A stretch of DNA of 64,000 bases, taken from contig CAZAKZ010000002.1 of assembly GCA_964485695.1 (NCBI GenBank), forward strand, positions 42,776 to 106,775. Reading direction: 5' to 3'. Of the stretch, positions 24,135 to 32,099 are shown in pieces. A program made the translations under genes and the position numbers. The notes under the pieces are model-generated. The model had not been told where the DNA came from. It did not search any database and saw nothing but the letters and a program-made list of their open reading frames with translations. Numbering within the stretch: position 1 is the first letter of the stretch; each line of letters starts with the position of its first letter. Origin of the DNA: CAZAKZ01 sp964485695 (GTDB taxonomy: Bacteria > Planctomycetota > JAFGQW01).

Positions 24135-27107
24135 CTACCTCCCTTCCTTTTCTTCGACCGGGACCGGACGCGGCGGAATCCAGGGCTCCTGATCCCGGAG
24201 CACCCCCAGGAACCAGCGCCAGAAGTGGGGATTCTCGCGCATGCCCTCGAAGGCCTGGCCGCCCTCGATCTCCAGGTTCTTGTTCATGGCGAAGCCGGTG
24301 TCCCCGACCACCACGAACTTGCCCAAGCCCACCCGTCGCATGAGGATCACGGGGTGATTTCCGGTTCCGTAGGCGAGGACCCGGGCAGGCTCCACGGTCT
24401 CTGCCCAGGGGAGCACCGAGGCCAGGGCGTGGTCCGTGAACCAGCTGGAGAACCGGAGCAGCCCTCGGCCGTCCAGCTTCGGCTCCGCAAACCAGGACGG
24501 TGGCGGGGTGTTCGGCGCCGTGCAGGCCACGGGCCAGGCCTCGTGGAACCGGACCTGGAGCATGTAGTCCCCGGCATTGTAGTAAGGGGACTTGAAGTGG
24601 CTCATGGGCTGGACCTCCCGCCCCGGAGCCGAGGCAATGGCCCCCACATCGAAATGAAACGCCTCGAGGAGCGGACGGCTGGGGCCCGCATCGGGCTGGC
24701 TCACCGTCAGGATGTAGATGCCGCCCGACTCCACGAAGGCCCGGACGCACTGCACCTCCTCGGGGGTATAAGTGCGGTGCGGGGCCACGGCCACGACCAG
24801 GCCGGCCCGCTCCAGACGCTGCTTCGTGAACTCAGGCAAGTCCAGGGTCAGGTAGCCGCTGCGCATGAGCGTGAGGCGGAGCCCCATGAGGCCGTCCATG
24901 CGCCACGATTCGCTGTCGTTTCGCTCCATGTGCGTGGTGTCGATGTAGGCGAGGTTGTTCGGGGTCTCGAGGCGGCCGTCGGGCAGGATCACACCCCGCT
25001 TCCGGCCGAGGTCCGTGCAGACCACCAGGGCGCCGCCGAGACAGAGGGCCGCCAGGGCCAGGGGTATTGAGCCCCCCGAGAACCGGAGCAGAATCAGCAG
25101 GACCGCGGCCAGCACTCCGCCCAACAGGATGCCGAGGACGTGCCACCCGGTCGTGTGGAGGTTTCCGGGGCCACAGGCCAGGTATCCCAGCAGCCGCGAG
25201 GTGAACAAGTACGAGCCCATGGTGATGCCGTTGGTCATGTGAGAGGTGTCGCCGAACACCACCACCACGCCCTTGCCCAGGGATTGCTCCGCGGCCAGGA
25301 CCAGGTCGCCGAGCTTTTCCCCGCCGTCGTAGTGGTGGTTGCCCATCATGGAGGGGCCGCCGTGGAGGTCTCCCGGATCGTTCCAGCCCCATTTCCCCAC
25401 CAGGAGCGGCCGGGCGGGCCAGGACGTCTCCACCGAGGCGCCGATGACCACGCCGAAGGTGTTCCGGCCGTCCTGGATCCCGGCCGTGGAAAGGTGGTTC
25501 ATGGCCGTGTACGAATGGAGCCATCCGCCGACGGCGAAGGTGGCCGAGTCGAACCGCACCCGCATGGCCGTGTCCTGGATCACCTCGTTGAACCGGTTGT
25601 CGATGCGGTCGATCTCCGACCTCATGGCGTCCAGTTGCTTCCGGGTGAGCAGGACGTCGAGATCCAGGGGCCCGGCTTCGCCCCGGGCAATGCCGGGCTC
25701 CTGAACCCGGTGCTCCTCCTTCAAGGCGAGGATCTTTTCCGCCTTTCCCGCCGCGGCCTCGATGCGCAGCTGGGCCGAATAGTCCTCGTAGAGATCCAGG
25801 CCCGTGCGATCGCAGAACGTCCGGACCAGGTGCTCGGCGATGGCCTGAGCACCCGTGCTGCACGTGGTGTGCTCGCCCAGGACCAGGAGGCTGCCCCCGT
25901 CCCGGACGAATTTCCAGATACGACCCAGCTGGCCCGGCTCAAAGGGCCGGTGCGGATAGAGAAGGATCACGACGTGGGCGCCTTCCAGGTCCTTCTCCGA
26001 GAGGTCCTCGGAGAGGAGGAATTCCCCCCCCAGACTCCGCACGTACGGGTCCAGCATGCCGTACATGCCGATGGACAGCCGGCCGTAGTCGCCGTGTTTG
26101 GGCTTGTCCCAGTTGCCGAAGCACTCCTTGAAGGCCACGATCTTATTCTTCTCGAGGCTGCACCGGCCGCGGGGCCGGGCCACGAGAACCGTCAACGCGA
26201 GGATCCCGACCAGGACACTTGCCCGGATTCCGTACCGTACCAGGGGGTGACCCGGCACGGCCGAAAGGGATGCCGGCTCCGGGGACCGTGTCCACCGGAA
26301 CAGGGCCCCGGCCACGGCCAGGTGGAGAACGCCGGCCAGGGCGGGCAGGTTCCAGGGCAAGAGCGGCACGAGAATCTCGAGCCAGGACCAGAAGGGCGTC
26401 TTGGCGTGGAGTTCCAGGTAGGCACGGGCGTCGGCCTCATGGGCTACTACCAGAAGATAGACCGCGTGGGCCAGGAGAAGGGCCAGGCCCGCGGCCACGC
26501 CGCGGAGGATGCGTGATCCCGGTATGGCCACGAGCCAGGCCAGGTAAAGCGCTCCCATGAGCACCAGGAAGTCCAGGCCGCCAAAGGTCGCCCCGACCCA
26601 GAGCGCCCGGCCCGACACACCCTGGATGGCCCTTCCCAGGGCGTGGCCGAGACCGTCGCCCAGGAGCCAGAGGCCGGGCAGGGCCGTGAGGAGCATGCGG
26701 TAAAGGGCGAACACCAGCACCGCGGTGGCGGCCACCCGCAGTGCCCTGGCCTCGGTCTTGGAGCCCGGACGGGCTAGGCCCAGGAGAGCCGCCACCAGGG
26801 CCACCGAGGCCGTGGTCACGGGGGGCAGCAGGGAGGACGACAGGAGGACGGCCGCCCCGATCCCGGCCAGGATCGCCAGGACCCGTGGACCGGATACTCT
26901 CGAGCCGTACGTGGCCGCGCACGCGGCTCCGCCCAGGGCCACCCACATGAGAGAGAGGCGGAGGGGATGGGCCAGGAGTCCGGTGGATCCCGCCGCCAGC
27001 CAGGCTGCGGCCAGGACGAACAGGATCGCCAGGACCACCGGCCAGGCGAGGGTCGACCGCAAGGCTACATTGCCCGGCGTGTATTCAGACGACTGGAGGT
27101 CGGTCAT
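24135..27107 (-). CDS. Large membrane protein, paralogue of the preceding architecture
   Basis: About 990 residues; the start is either ATG at 27107 or GTG at 27116, and neither has a Shine-Dalgarno site. Eight or so helices are followed by a GATase-like domain (IWKFVRDGGSLLVLGEHTT, VVVVFGDTSHMTNG), helices, and a second one (CVRAFVESGGIYILTVSQ, KFVVVGDTGFAMNK). The domain order equals that of the downstream gene, so the pair arose by duplication or is a fixed two-subunit unit. In the helix region FGGLDFLVLM occupies the place of an exosortase Cys motif and the Arg is also lost. The next gene starts two bases after its stop. Outward-facing placement of the globular parts is an inference. Confidence 0.65.
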   Translation of the reverse strand: MTDLQSSEYTPGNVALRSTLAWPVVLAILFVLAAAWLAAGSTGLLAHPLRLSLMWVALGGAACAATYGSRVSGPRVLAILAGIGAAVLLSSSLLPPVTTASVALVAALLGLARPGSKTEARALRVAATAVLVFALYRMLLTALPGLWLLGDGLGHALGRAIQGVSGRALWVGATFGGLDFLVLMGALYLAWLVAIPGSRILRGVAAGLALLLAHAVYLLVVAHEADARAYLELHAKTPFWSWLEILVPLLPWNLPALAGVLHLAVAGALFRWTRSPEPASLSAVPGHPLVRYGIRASVLVGILALTVLVARPRGRCSLEKNKIVAFKECFGNWDKPKHGDYGRLSIGMYGMLDPYVRSLGGEFLLSEDLSEKDLEGAHVVILLYPHRPFEPGQLGRIWKFVRDGGSLLVLGEHTTCSTGAQAIAEHLVRTFCDRTGLDLYEDYSAQLRIEAAAGKAEKILALKEEHRVQEPGIARGEAGPLDLDVLLTRKQLDAMRSEIDRIDNRFNEVIQDTAMRVRFDSATFAVGGWLHSYTAMNHLSTAGIQDGRNTFGVVIGASVETSWPARPLLVGKWGWNDPGDLHGGPSMMGNHHYDGGEKLGDLVLAAEQSLGKGVVVVFGDTSHMTNGITMGSYLFTSRLLGYLACGPGNLHTTGWHVLGILLGGVLAAVLLILLRFSGGSIPLALAALCLGGALVVCTDLGRKRGVILPDGRLETPNNLAYIDTTHMERNDSESWRMDGLMGLRLTLMRSGYLTLDLPEFTKQRLERAGLVVAVAPHRTYTPEEVQCVRAFVESGGIYILTVSQPDAGPSRPLLEAFHFDVGAIASAPGREVQPMSHFKSPYYNAGDYMLQVRFHEAWPVACTAPNTPPPSWFAEPKLDGRGLLRFSSWFTDHALASVLPWAETVEPARVLAYGTGNHPVILMRRVGLGKFVVVGDTGFAMNKNLEIEGGQAFEGMRENPHFWRWFLGVLRDQEPWIPPRPVPVEEKEGR

Positions 27108-27121
27108 GGGATTCACGAGCG

Positions 27122-27160
27122 AAAAAAAAGGGGGCGACCAGAATGATCTGGGTCGCCCCC
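27122..27160 (-). terminator. Terminator of the heptad-repeat gene, abutting the next start codon
   Basis: Read leftwards, GGGGGCGACC (27160-27151) pairs with GGTCGCCCCC (27139-27130), extended by an AGA/TCT pairing with one bulged base, and is followed by eight T residues (27129-27122). Only five bases separate the T run from the GTG at 27116 and 14 from the ATG at 27107, so transcripts of the membrane pair either read through or start within or just after the hairpin. Confidence 0.92.
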
Positions 27161-27236
27161 GTAGCGTTCACGAACAAACGCGTCAATCCGATCCATGCCC
27201 GAATGATAGTCAATCAGGCGGATCCGTCAACCGACG

Positions 27237-28532
27237 TCATTTACACGTGGGGCATCGGGTCCACCTCGGCGGGCACTTGGTCTCGGCGGGCGGACAACGG
27301 GTTTCTCGGGCCGGGCACTTCGTGTACCTGTAGGGACACTTGGTCTGAACGGCCGGGCACTTGGTCTTGCCCTCCGGGCACTTGGTATAGACCGCCGGGC
27401 ACTTGGTCGCCCCGGTGGGGCACTTGGTCCAGCTGGGCGGACACTGGGTGGCCACCGGCGGACACTTGGTCACCCCGGTGGGGCACTTGGTCCAGCTGTG
27501 GGGACACTGAGTGGCCACCGGTGGGCATTTGGTCTTCCACGCCGGGCACTTGGTCGCCACCGGCGGGCACTTTGTCGAACCGGTGGGGCACTTGGTCCAC
27601 CGGGGCGGGCACTTGGTCTCCTTGACCGGGCAGCAGGTCTCCTTTACCGGGCACTTGGTCCGGGAGGGCGGGCACTTGGTCTGCTCGACCGGACACCAGG
27701 TCTTCCAGGTCGGGCACTTGGTGTGGGTCCTCGGACACTTGGTCTGCACGGGCGGGCAGTAGGTGGTGCCACCTGGACACGTGGTCGACACCACCGGACA
27801 TTTGGTCGACTGGGCCGGGCACGTAGTGAACTTGGGCGGGCACTTGGTGGCCGCGGTCGGACACTTGGTCTCCCTCACGGGACACTTGGTTGCCACCGGC
27901 GGGCACTTGGTCGCGCCCTTGGTGCACTTGGTGTAGTAGGCCGGGCACTCGGTCTCCTTGACCGGACAGGTGGTCTGCTTCACCGGGCACTTGGTGAACC
28001 TGGGACCGCACTTGGTCTCCACCGCCGGGCAGTGGGTCTCCCGGGGCGGGCACGTGGTCCACTTGCACGGGCACTTGGTTTCGACCACCGGACACTTGGT
28101 CGCCCTCTCGGGGCACTTGGTCTCGACAGCCGGGCAGACGGTTTGCTTGGCCCCCGTACATTTGGTGGCCACCGGCGGGCACTTGGTCTCCACGGCCGGG
28201 CACTTGGTCTCCACGGCCGGGCACTTGGTGCGCGACATGGGGCACCTGGTCTGGGCCGCGGGGCACCAGGTCCTCCACGACGGGCACGTGGTCCACTTCA
28301 CCGGGCACTTGGTCGTGGACTCGGGGCACTTGGTCCACCGCGTGGGGCACTTGGTCGCCACGACCGGGCACCGGGTCGCCACGGCCGGGCACTTTGTGTA
28401 GTCCACGGCGTCCTGAGTGGCTCTGGGCTGATGGCCGGGGATGGGATTCCCGGCCAGTGTCGGGGATGCCAGCAGGCACAGGAGCCCCAGGGCCGTCAGG
28501 CAGATCAGGGACCTCTCCAGATTTTTCGGCAT
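27237..28532 (-). CDS. Secreted protein made of 54 Cys-Pro heptad repeats
   Basis: A 431-residue protein with a clear signal peptide (residues 1-27, LICLTALGLLCLLASPTLA) after a strong AGGAGG site. After a 20-residue spacer, residues 48-431 consist only of units of the form C-P-x-x-x-T-K: I count 54 consecutive units, one of them eight residues long, and a final CPTCK. Fifty-five cysteines are thus spaced seven apart, with three extra ones (units 16, 36 and the end). Variable positions are often Ala-Val, Pro-Val, Lys-Glu or aromatic-Thr. I know of no named family for this. The strict spacing suggests a disulfide-, metal- or crosslink-stabilised fibre or surface layer; this is inference. Confidence 0.85.
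   Translation of the reverse strand: MPKNLERSLICLTALGLLCLLASPTLAGNPIPGHQPRATQDAVDYTKCPAVATRCPVVATKCPTRWTKCPESTTKCPVKWTTCPSWRTWCPAAQTRCPMSRTKCPAVETKCPAVETKCPPVATKCTGAKQTVCPAVETKCPERATKCPVVETKCPCKWTTCPPRETHCPAVETKCGPRFTKCPVKQTTCPVKETECPAYYTKCTKGATKCPPVATKCPVRETKCPTAATKCPPKFTTCPAQSTKCPVVSTTCPGGTTYCPPVQTKCPRTHTKCPTWKTWCPVEQTKCPPSRTKCPVKETCCPVKETKCPPRWTKCPTGSTKCPPVATKCPAWKTKCPPVATQCPHSWTKCPTGVTKCPPVATQCPPSWTKCPTGATKCPAVYTKCPEGKTKCPAVQTKCPYRYTKCPARETRCPPAETKCPPRWTRCPTCK
27240..28391 (-). repeat. 21-bp coding repeat array of the heptad protein
   Basis: About 55 tandem units of 21 bases. The constant part reads GGGCACTTGGTC on the plus strand (ACC AAG TGC CC in coding sense), with about nine variable bases between. 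The constant core is strongly conserved while the rest is diverse, which argues for selection on the protein rather than recent DNA expansion. The period also keeps other frames open for hundreds of codons. Confidence 0.95.
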
Positions 28533-29100
28533 TTTACTTCCTCCTGTTTTTCGTTCTATGGATTGCCCTTGGCACCAGCAATCCTACTGGGTCGGAGCCT
28601 CAGGAACAATGCAGCAGCTAACAACAAGAATCTCATTTGCAGAATTATTCAGGATTATTATGGACTCCCCGGGATCCCCGAGGTGAATTTCGGACCTCCG
28701 GTACCGGAAATCCCCGTTCCTCACGGGGCAAATCCTTAGAAACTGCACGATTTATTACACAATCTGAACCGGCTTGATACAAATGGGCTGTCCTGGTTAC
28801 ACGATGAAGGCCACTCCCGGGTGGGGGCCACGCGAGATCGATACAATCTCAACCAACCGGTCCTGGAAAAAAAAGTTTCTGAAAAGATATATTCCCCATG
28901 CCTGCCGCGGCTTGGAACCAATTCATCCCAGATCTGTTGCTGGAACGCGGGATGCGGGGGACAGGCGATTCCTCCTTCCTCATGGAAGAAGAGCCCTGGA
29001 TGGACCGGGATTTCCGTTTTGTTCCTTGATTCCAGGCCCTCCCTACGTGTTGAATCGTCCGGAAAGCCGGAATCGAGTCTGACCGTATCAAGGAGAGATC
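28533..29100. other. 568-bp divergent intergenic region
   Basis: It separates the leftward heptad gene from the rightward aminopeptidase gene. It is AT-richer than its surroundings, especially 28,610-28,670 and 28,860-28,900 (an A run, then ATATATTCC). Small hairpins are visible, for example CCCCGT/ACGGGG near 28,715. AGGAGGAAG lies directly upstream of the heptad ATG and AAGGAGAG upstream of the aminopeptidase ATG. I see no convincing gene and no promoter good enough to name. Confidence 0.55.
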
Positions 29101-30294
29101 ATGACAGTTGAAATCCAAGCGAAGGAACTGGAGACCTGGGCCGGGTACCTGCTGGACTATTCCCTGGGCGGCATCGGCGCCGACGACGTGGTCATGATCA
29201 AGGGAGAGCCCATTGCCTGGCCCCTGCTGTCGGTTCTCCAGGACCGGGTGTTCCAGGCCGGCGCCATCGCGGATCTGAACCTGGTGGCGCCGGACAACGA
29301 CCGGGGCAAGGTGTGGGGCGCCTCCATGGCCCGCCACGGCACCCTGGAGCAGATCCAGCGCATACCCGCCTGGCATGGCCAGCGCTACGAGGCCATGACC
29401 AAGTACGTGGAGGTCCTGGGCGCCGAGAATCCCCGGCTCTTCTCGAACCTGCCCGATTCCACGGCCGCGGCCGTGGTGCGGGGGGACGAGCCCTTCAAGA
29501 ACGTCCGGCTCCTGAAACCCTGGGTCATCACCCTCTATCCGACCCAGGGCTTTGCCGACCTGGAAGGAATGACCCTGGAGGACTACACCCGTGTCATCGT
29601 GGGCGCCTCGGTAGTGGACCCACGCTCCCTGGAGGCAGTGGAGAAGGAAATTTACGAACGGTTGGAGGCGAGCGAGACGGTACGGATCCAGACCGAATGT
29701 CCGGAGACCGGAAAACACCTTGAGCTCTCCATGAACATTGCGGGCCGCCACACCGTGAAGTGCACGGGCAAGCGGAACTTCCCCGACGGGGAGGTCTTCA
29801 CCAGCCCGGACGCCCGATCCGTGGAGGGCGAGATCTTCGTGGATCTGCCCGTATCGCACGGCGGCGTCACCATCCAGGGCATCTACCTTCGCTTCCAAGG
29901 CGGCGTGATCCAGGAATACGCAGCCCGGCAGGGCGGCGACGCCCTGAAGAAGATCATCGAGACCGACGAAGGTTCCCATAGTCTGGGCGAGGTGGCCCTG
30001 GGGATGAACAGCGGCATCGAGCAGGTGCTCAAACACCCGCTCTTCGTGGAAAAGGTCGGGGGCACCGCCCACATCGCCATCGGAGCCAGCTACCCGGAGT
30101 GCTTCGTGAAGGAACCCGCCTCCGAGGCGGGCAAGGCCGAGGCGGATGCGCTCCACAAGCAGGGTATCCTGAACCGGTCTGCCCAGCACGTGGACATCGT
30201 CACCGATTTCCGCCCGGGCGGTATGGGCCGCGCGGTCTACCTGGATGATACCCGCCTCGAGATCCGGGACAACATCTGGTGCGTACCCGGTTAG
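29101..30294 (+). CDS. M29-family aminopeptidase
   Basis: A 397-residue metallo-aminopeptidase of the thermophilic AmpS/AmpT (M29) family, which removes N-terminal residues from peptides in the cytoplasm. The metal and catalytic sites are visible: FPDGEVFTSP (Glu), GEVALGMN (Glu), GGTAHIAIGASYPE (His and Tyr), and HVDIVTDFR (His, Asp). Length is normal. AAGGAGAG lies just upstream of the ATG. It is alone on the plus strand, facing the leftward lipoprotein gene 12 bases downstream. Confidence 0.92.
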   Translation: MTVEIQAKELETWAGYLLDYSLGGIGADDVVMIKGEPIAWPLLSVLQDRVFQAGAIADLNLVAPDNDRGKVWGASMARHGTLEQIQRIPAWHGQRYEAMTKYVEVLGAENPRLFSNLPDSTAAAVVRGDEPFKNVRLLKPWVITLYPTQGFADLEGMTLEDYTRVIVGASVVDPRSLEAVEKEIYERLEASETVRIQTECPETGKHLELSMNIAGRHTVKCTGKRNFPDGEVFTSPDARSVEGEIFVDLPVSHGGVTIQGIYLRFQGGVIQEYAARQGGDALKKIIETDEGSHSLGEVALGMNSGIEQVLKHPLFVEKVGGTAHIAIGASYPECFVKEPASEAGKAEADALHKQGILNRSAQHVDIVTDFRPGGMGRAVYLDDTRLEIRDNIWCVPG

Positions 30295-30306
30295 CCCCGG
30301 GATCGG

Positions 30307-31044
30307 TCACTGCTTGAGATGCTGGAAGGGGCCCTGGAGAAGGTCCCCTGTCTCCTTCATGAGGTCCCGGCCGATCCTGTCCATCTCCGCCTCGAAGGCT
30401 TTCCGATTCCCGGCTTCCTCGAGGGTTTTCTCCCCCCGGTCGAAGTAGCGGTCGAACTCCGTCCGGAGCGTATTACTGACCTGAATCCAGAGTTGCGCAT
30501 TGGCCTTGATGCGTCCGGAAACCTCGAAGTACCACACACCGTTTTTCCGGAACATCCCTGCGGTGTTTGTGGTGTTCTCCGTGTTGCCATTCTTGTTGCC
30601 CTTTGAGGCGTCTTCTGGATTGACCTGCGGATTCCCCTCCTTCACGGGCCCCTCGAGGGTGGCCCGGTCTCCGTTGATGCGGATGTGGATACGACCGGGG
30701 AAGACCTGCAACATTCGGAGTCCTCCGAGATCTCGGATCTCCTCCCTTCCCATCAAGGTCTCGGCGCACGTCTCGCCGTACTTGTCGCGCACGGTCAAGA
30801 AAAAGGCTCGTGCGCGTTTCTTTGTTTTGAAGCTCACCTCGAGGAGGGCGGCCACGGCTTTGCCCTCCGGTGTGGACGTGTCAAAGCAGGCAACGGCCGC
30901 CTTCTCGTCCAGGTTCTCGAGGGCCGCCCGGAACGTCCGGACCCGACCCTCGGGGGTGTTGTCATAACCTTTCTTTCCACAGCCCGGGAGGACCGAGACG
31001 AGACAGAGAAAGGGGATCCAGTACAAGATGGCTTTCAGGGGCAT
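30307..31044 (-). CDS. Lipoprotein of unknown function
   Basis: 245 residues from the ATG at 31044, preceded by GGAG at the right distance; an ATG five codons up (31059) is less likely. The signal peptide ends in the lipobox VLPGC. The mature part starts with DNTPEGRVRTFRAALENLDEK, a pattern seen in small NTF2-like or DUF4878-type lipoproteins, and contains an Asn/Thr-rich insert (KGNKNGNTENTTNTAG). The C-terminus is helical and charged. No family can be named with confidence. It lies 59 bases downstream of oleD on the same strand, and a role in the lipid pathway cannot be excluded. Confidence 0.75.
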   Translation of the reverse strand: MPLKAILYWIPFLCLVSVLPGCGKKGYDNTPEGRVRTFRAALENLDEKAAVACFDTSTPEGKAVAALLEVSFKTKKRARAFFLTVRDKYGETCAETLMGREEIRDLGGLRMLQVFPGRIHIRINGDRATLEGPVKEGNPQVNPEDASKGNKNGNTENTTNTAGMFRKNGVWYFEVSGRIKANAQLWIQVSNTLRTEFDRYFDRGEKTLEEAGNRKAFEAEMDRIGRDLMKETGDLLQGPFQHLKQ

Positions 31045-31103
31045 GATCGATCTCCACATGGAGACTCAGGGTAGCTTCGATCCTGGGTGCGGACAAGGGG
31101 AAT

Positions 31104-32099
31104 CTATTCTCGCGCCGACCCCAGGGATTCCGCCAGCAATGCCATTCCCTCCTCGATGGAGGTTCGAGGCTCGAATCCGAAATCGCGCCGGGCCGCGCTG
31201 ATATCGAACCAGTGCGCCGTGGAGAGCTGCCGGGCCACGAACCGGGTCATGGGCGGTTCCCGCCTGATGCCGAACATCCGGTAGACCGTCTCCAGAACGC
31301 ACCCCGCGGCATACGCCAGACCGGGGGAGACGGTCCTTTTCACGGGGGGTAGGCCGCCCGCGGCCAGGATGCGGTTCACCAGGTCCCATACAGACATGGG
31401 TTCTCCCTGGGAAATGAAGTAGGCCTGGCCCGAAACCGGAGATCCGGGAGCGAGACGGTCTCCGGCCAGGAGGTGCGCCCGGGCTGCGTCCTCGATGAAG
31501 GTGGAATCCACCCGCTTCTCCTCGGTGCCGATCTTTCTGAGCTTGCCGGCCCGACCCCGCTCGAGGATGCGCGGCACCAGGTGGGGATCGCCGGGACCCC
31601 AGATGAGGTGCGGCCGGAGCGCCACCGTGGCCAGGGACTCGGAAGCGGCCGCCAGCACGTGCTTCTCGGCCCGGGCCTTGGTCTCGGCATAGGCCGTGAG
31701 AAAGCGTTCCGGATAGGCCACGGACTCGTCCACCCCCGCCTGGTCCCTGCCGTGGAACACCACGCTGGGGGAACTGGTGAACACGAGGCGCGTCACCCCG
31801 TGACGCTGGCACGCGGACACCACGTTCTCGGTGCCTACCACATTGGCCCGGTGGTATGCCTCGGACGGCCCCCAGACCCCGGCCAGGGCGGCTACGTGAA
31901 AGACGATCTCGCAGCCTTCCACTGCGGCGCTCACGGCTTCCGCATCGGCCAGGTCCCCGGAAATTCCTTCCACGCCGAGGCGAGCGAGGTGGGGATAGGT
32001 GCCGCGGGAAAAGCTCCGGACGGATTCCCCCCGATCCAGAAGCTGCCGGACAATGGCTCCGCCCAGGAATCCGCCTCCCCCCGTCACCAGCGCCCTCAC
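31104..32099 (-). CDS. oleD: OleD: 2-alkyl-3-ketoalkanoic acid reductase
   Basis: A 331-residue extended short-chain dehydrogenase with VTGGGGFLGGAIV for NAD(P), the catalytic YxxxK in TAYAETKARAE, and FHVAALAGVWG. In the Ole pathway OleD reduces the beta-keto acid made by OleA to a 2-alkyl-3-hydroxyalkanoic acid. The start is GTG, overlapping the oleC stop by four bases (GTGA). It is the last gene of the ole set, placed after oleC as in several ole clusters. Alone it could be a 3-beta-HSD-like epimerase, but the context makes OleD clear. Confidence 0.9.
   Translation of the reverse strand: MRALVTGGGGFLGGAIVRQLLDRGESVRSFSRGTYPHLARLGVEGISGDLADAEAVSAAVEGCEIVFHVAALAGVWGPSEAYHRANVVGTENVVSACQRHGVTRLVFTSSPSVVFHGRDQAGVDESVAYPERFLTAYAETKARAEKHVLAAASESLATVALRPHLIWGPGDPHLVPRILERGRAGKLRKIGTEEKRVDSTFIEDAARAHLLAGDRLAPGSPVSGQAYFISQGEPMSVWDLVNRILAAGGLPPVKRTVSPGLAYAAGCVLETVYRMFGIRREPPMTRFVARQLSTAHWFDISAARRDFGFEPRTSIEEGMALLAESLGSARE

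Noticed and set aside
24135..24750. N-terminal extension of the 867-residue membrane protein to 24750
   Set aside because: The extra codons lie inside the upstream paralogue in another frame and are Arg/Gly/Pro-rich shadow sequence; the GTG at 24132 has a good ribosome-binding site.
27240..28391. CRISPR-like array
   Set aside because: The units are 21 bases with no unique 30-base spacers, they lie within a reading frame, and no cas genes are near.
27241..28739. Long frames in other registers and on the opposite strand across the heptad gene
   Set aside because: The 21-base period keeps stop codons out of several frames at once. Only the minus-strand 431-residue frame has a signal peptide, ribosome-binding site and regular protein repeat.
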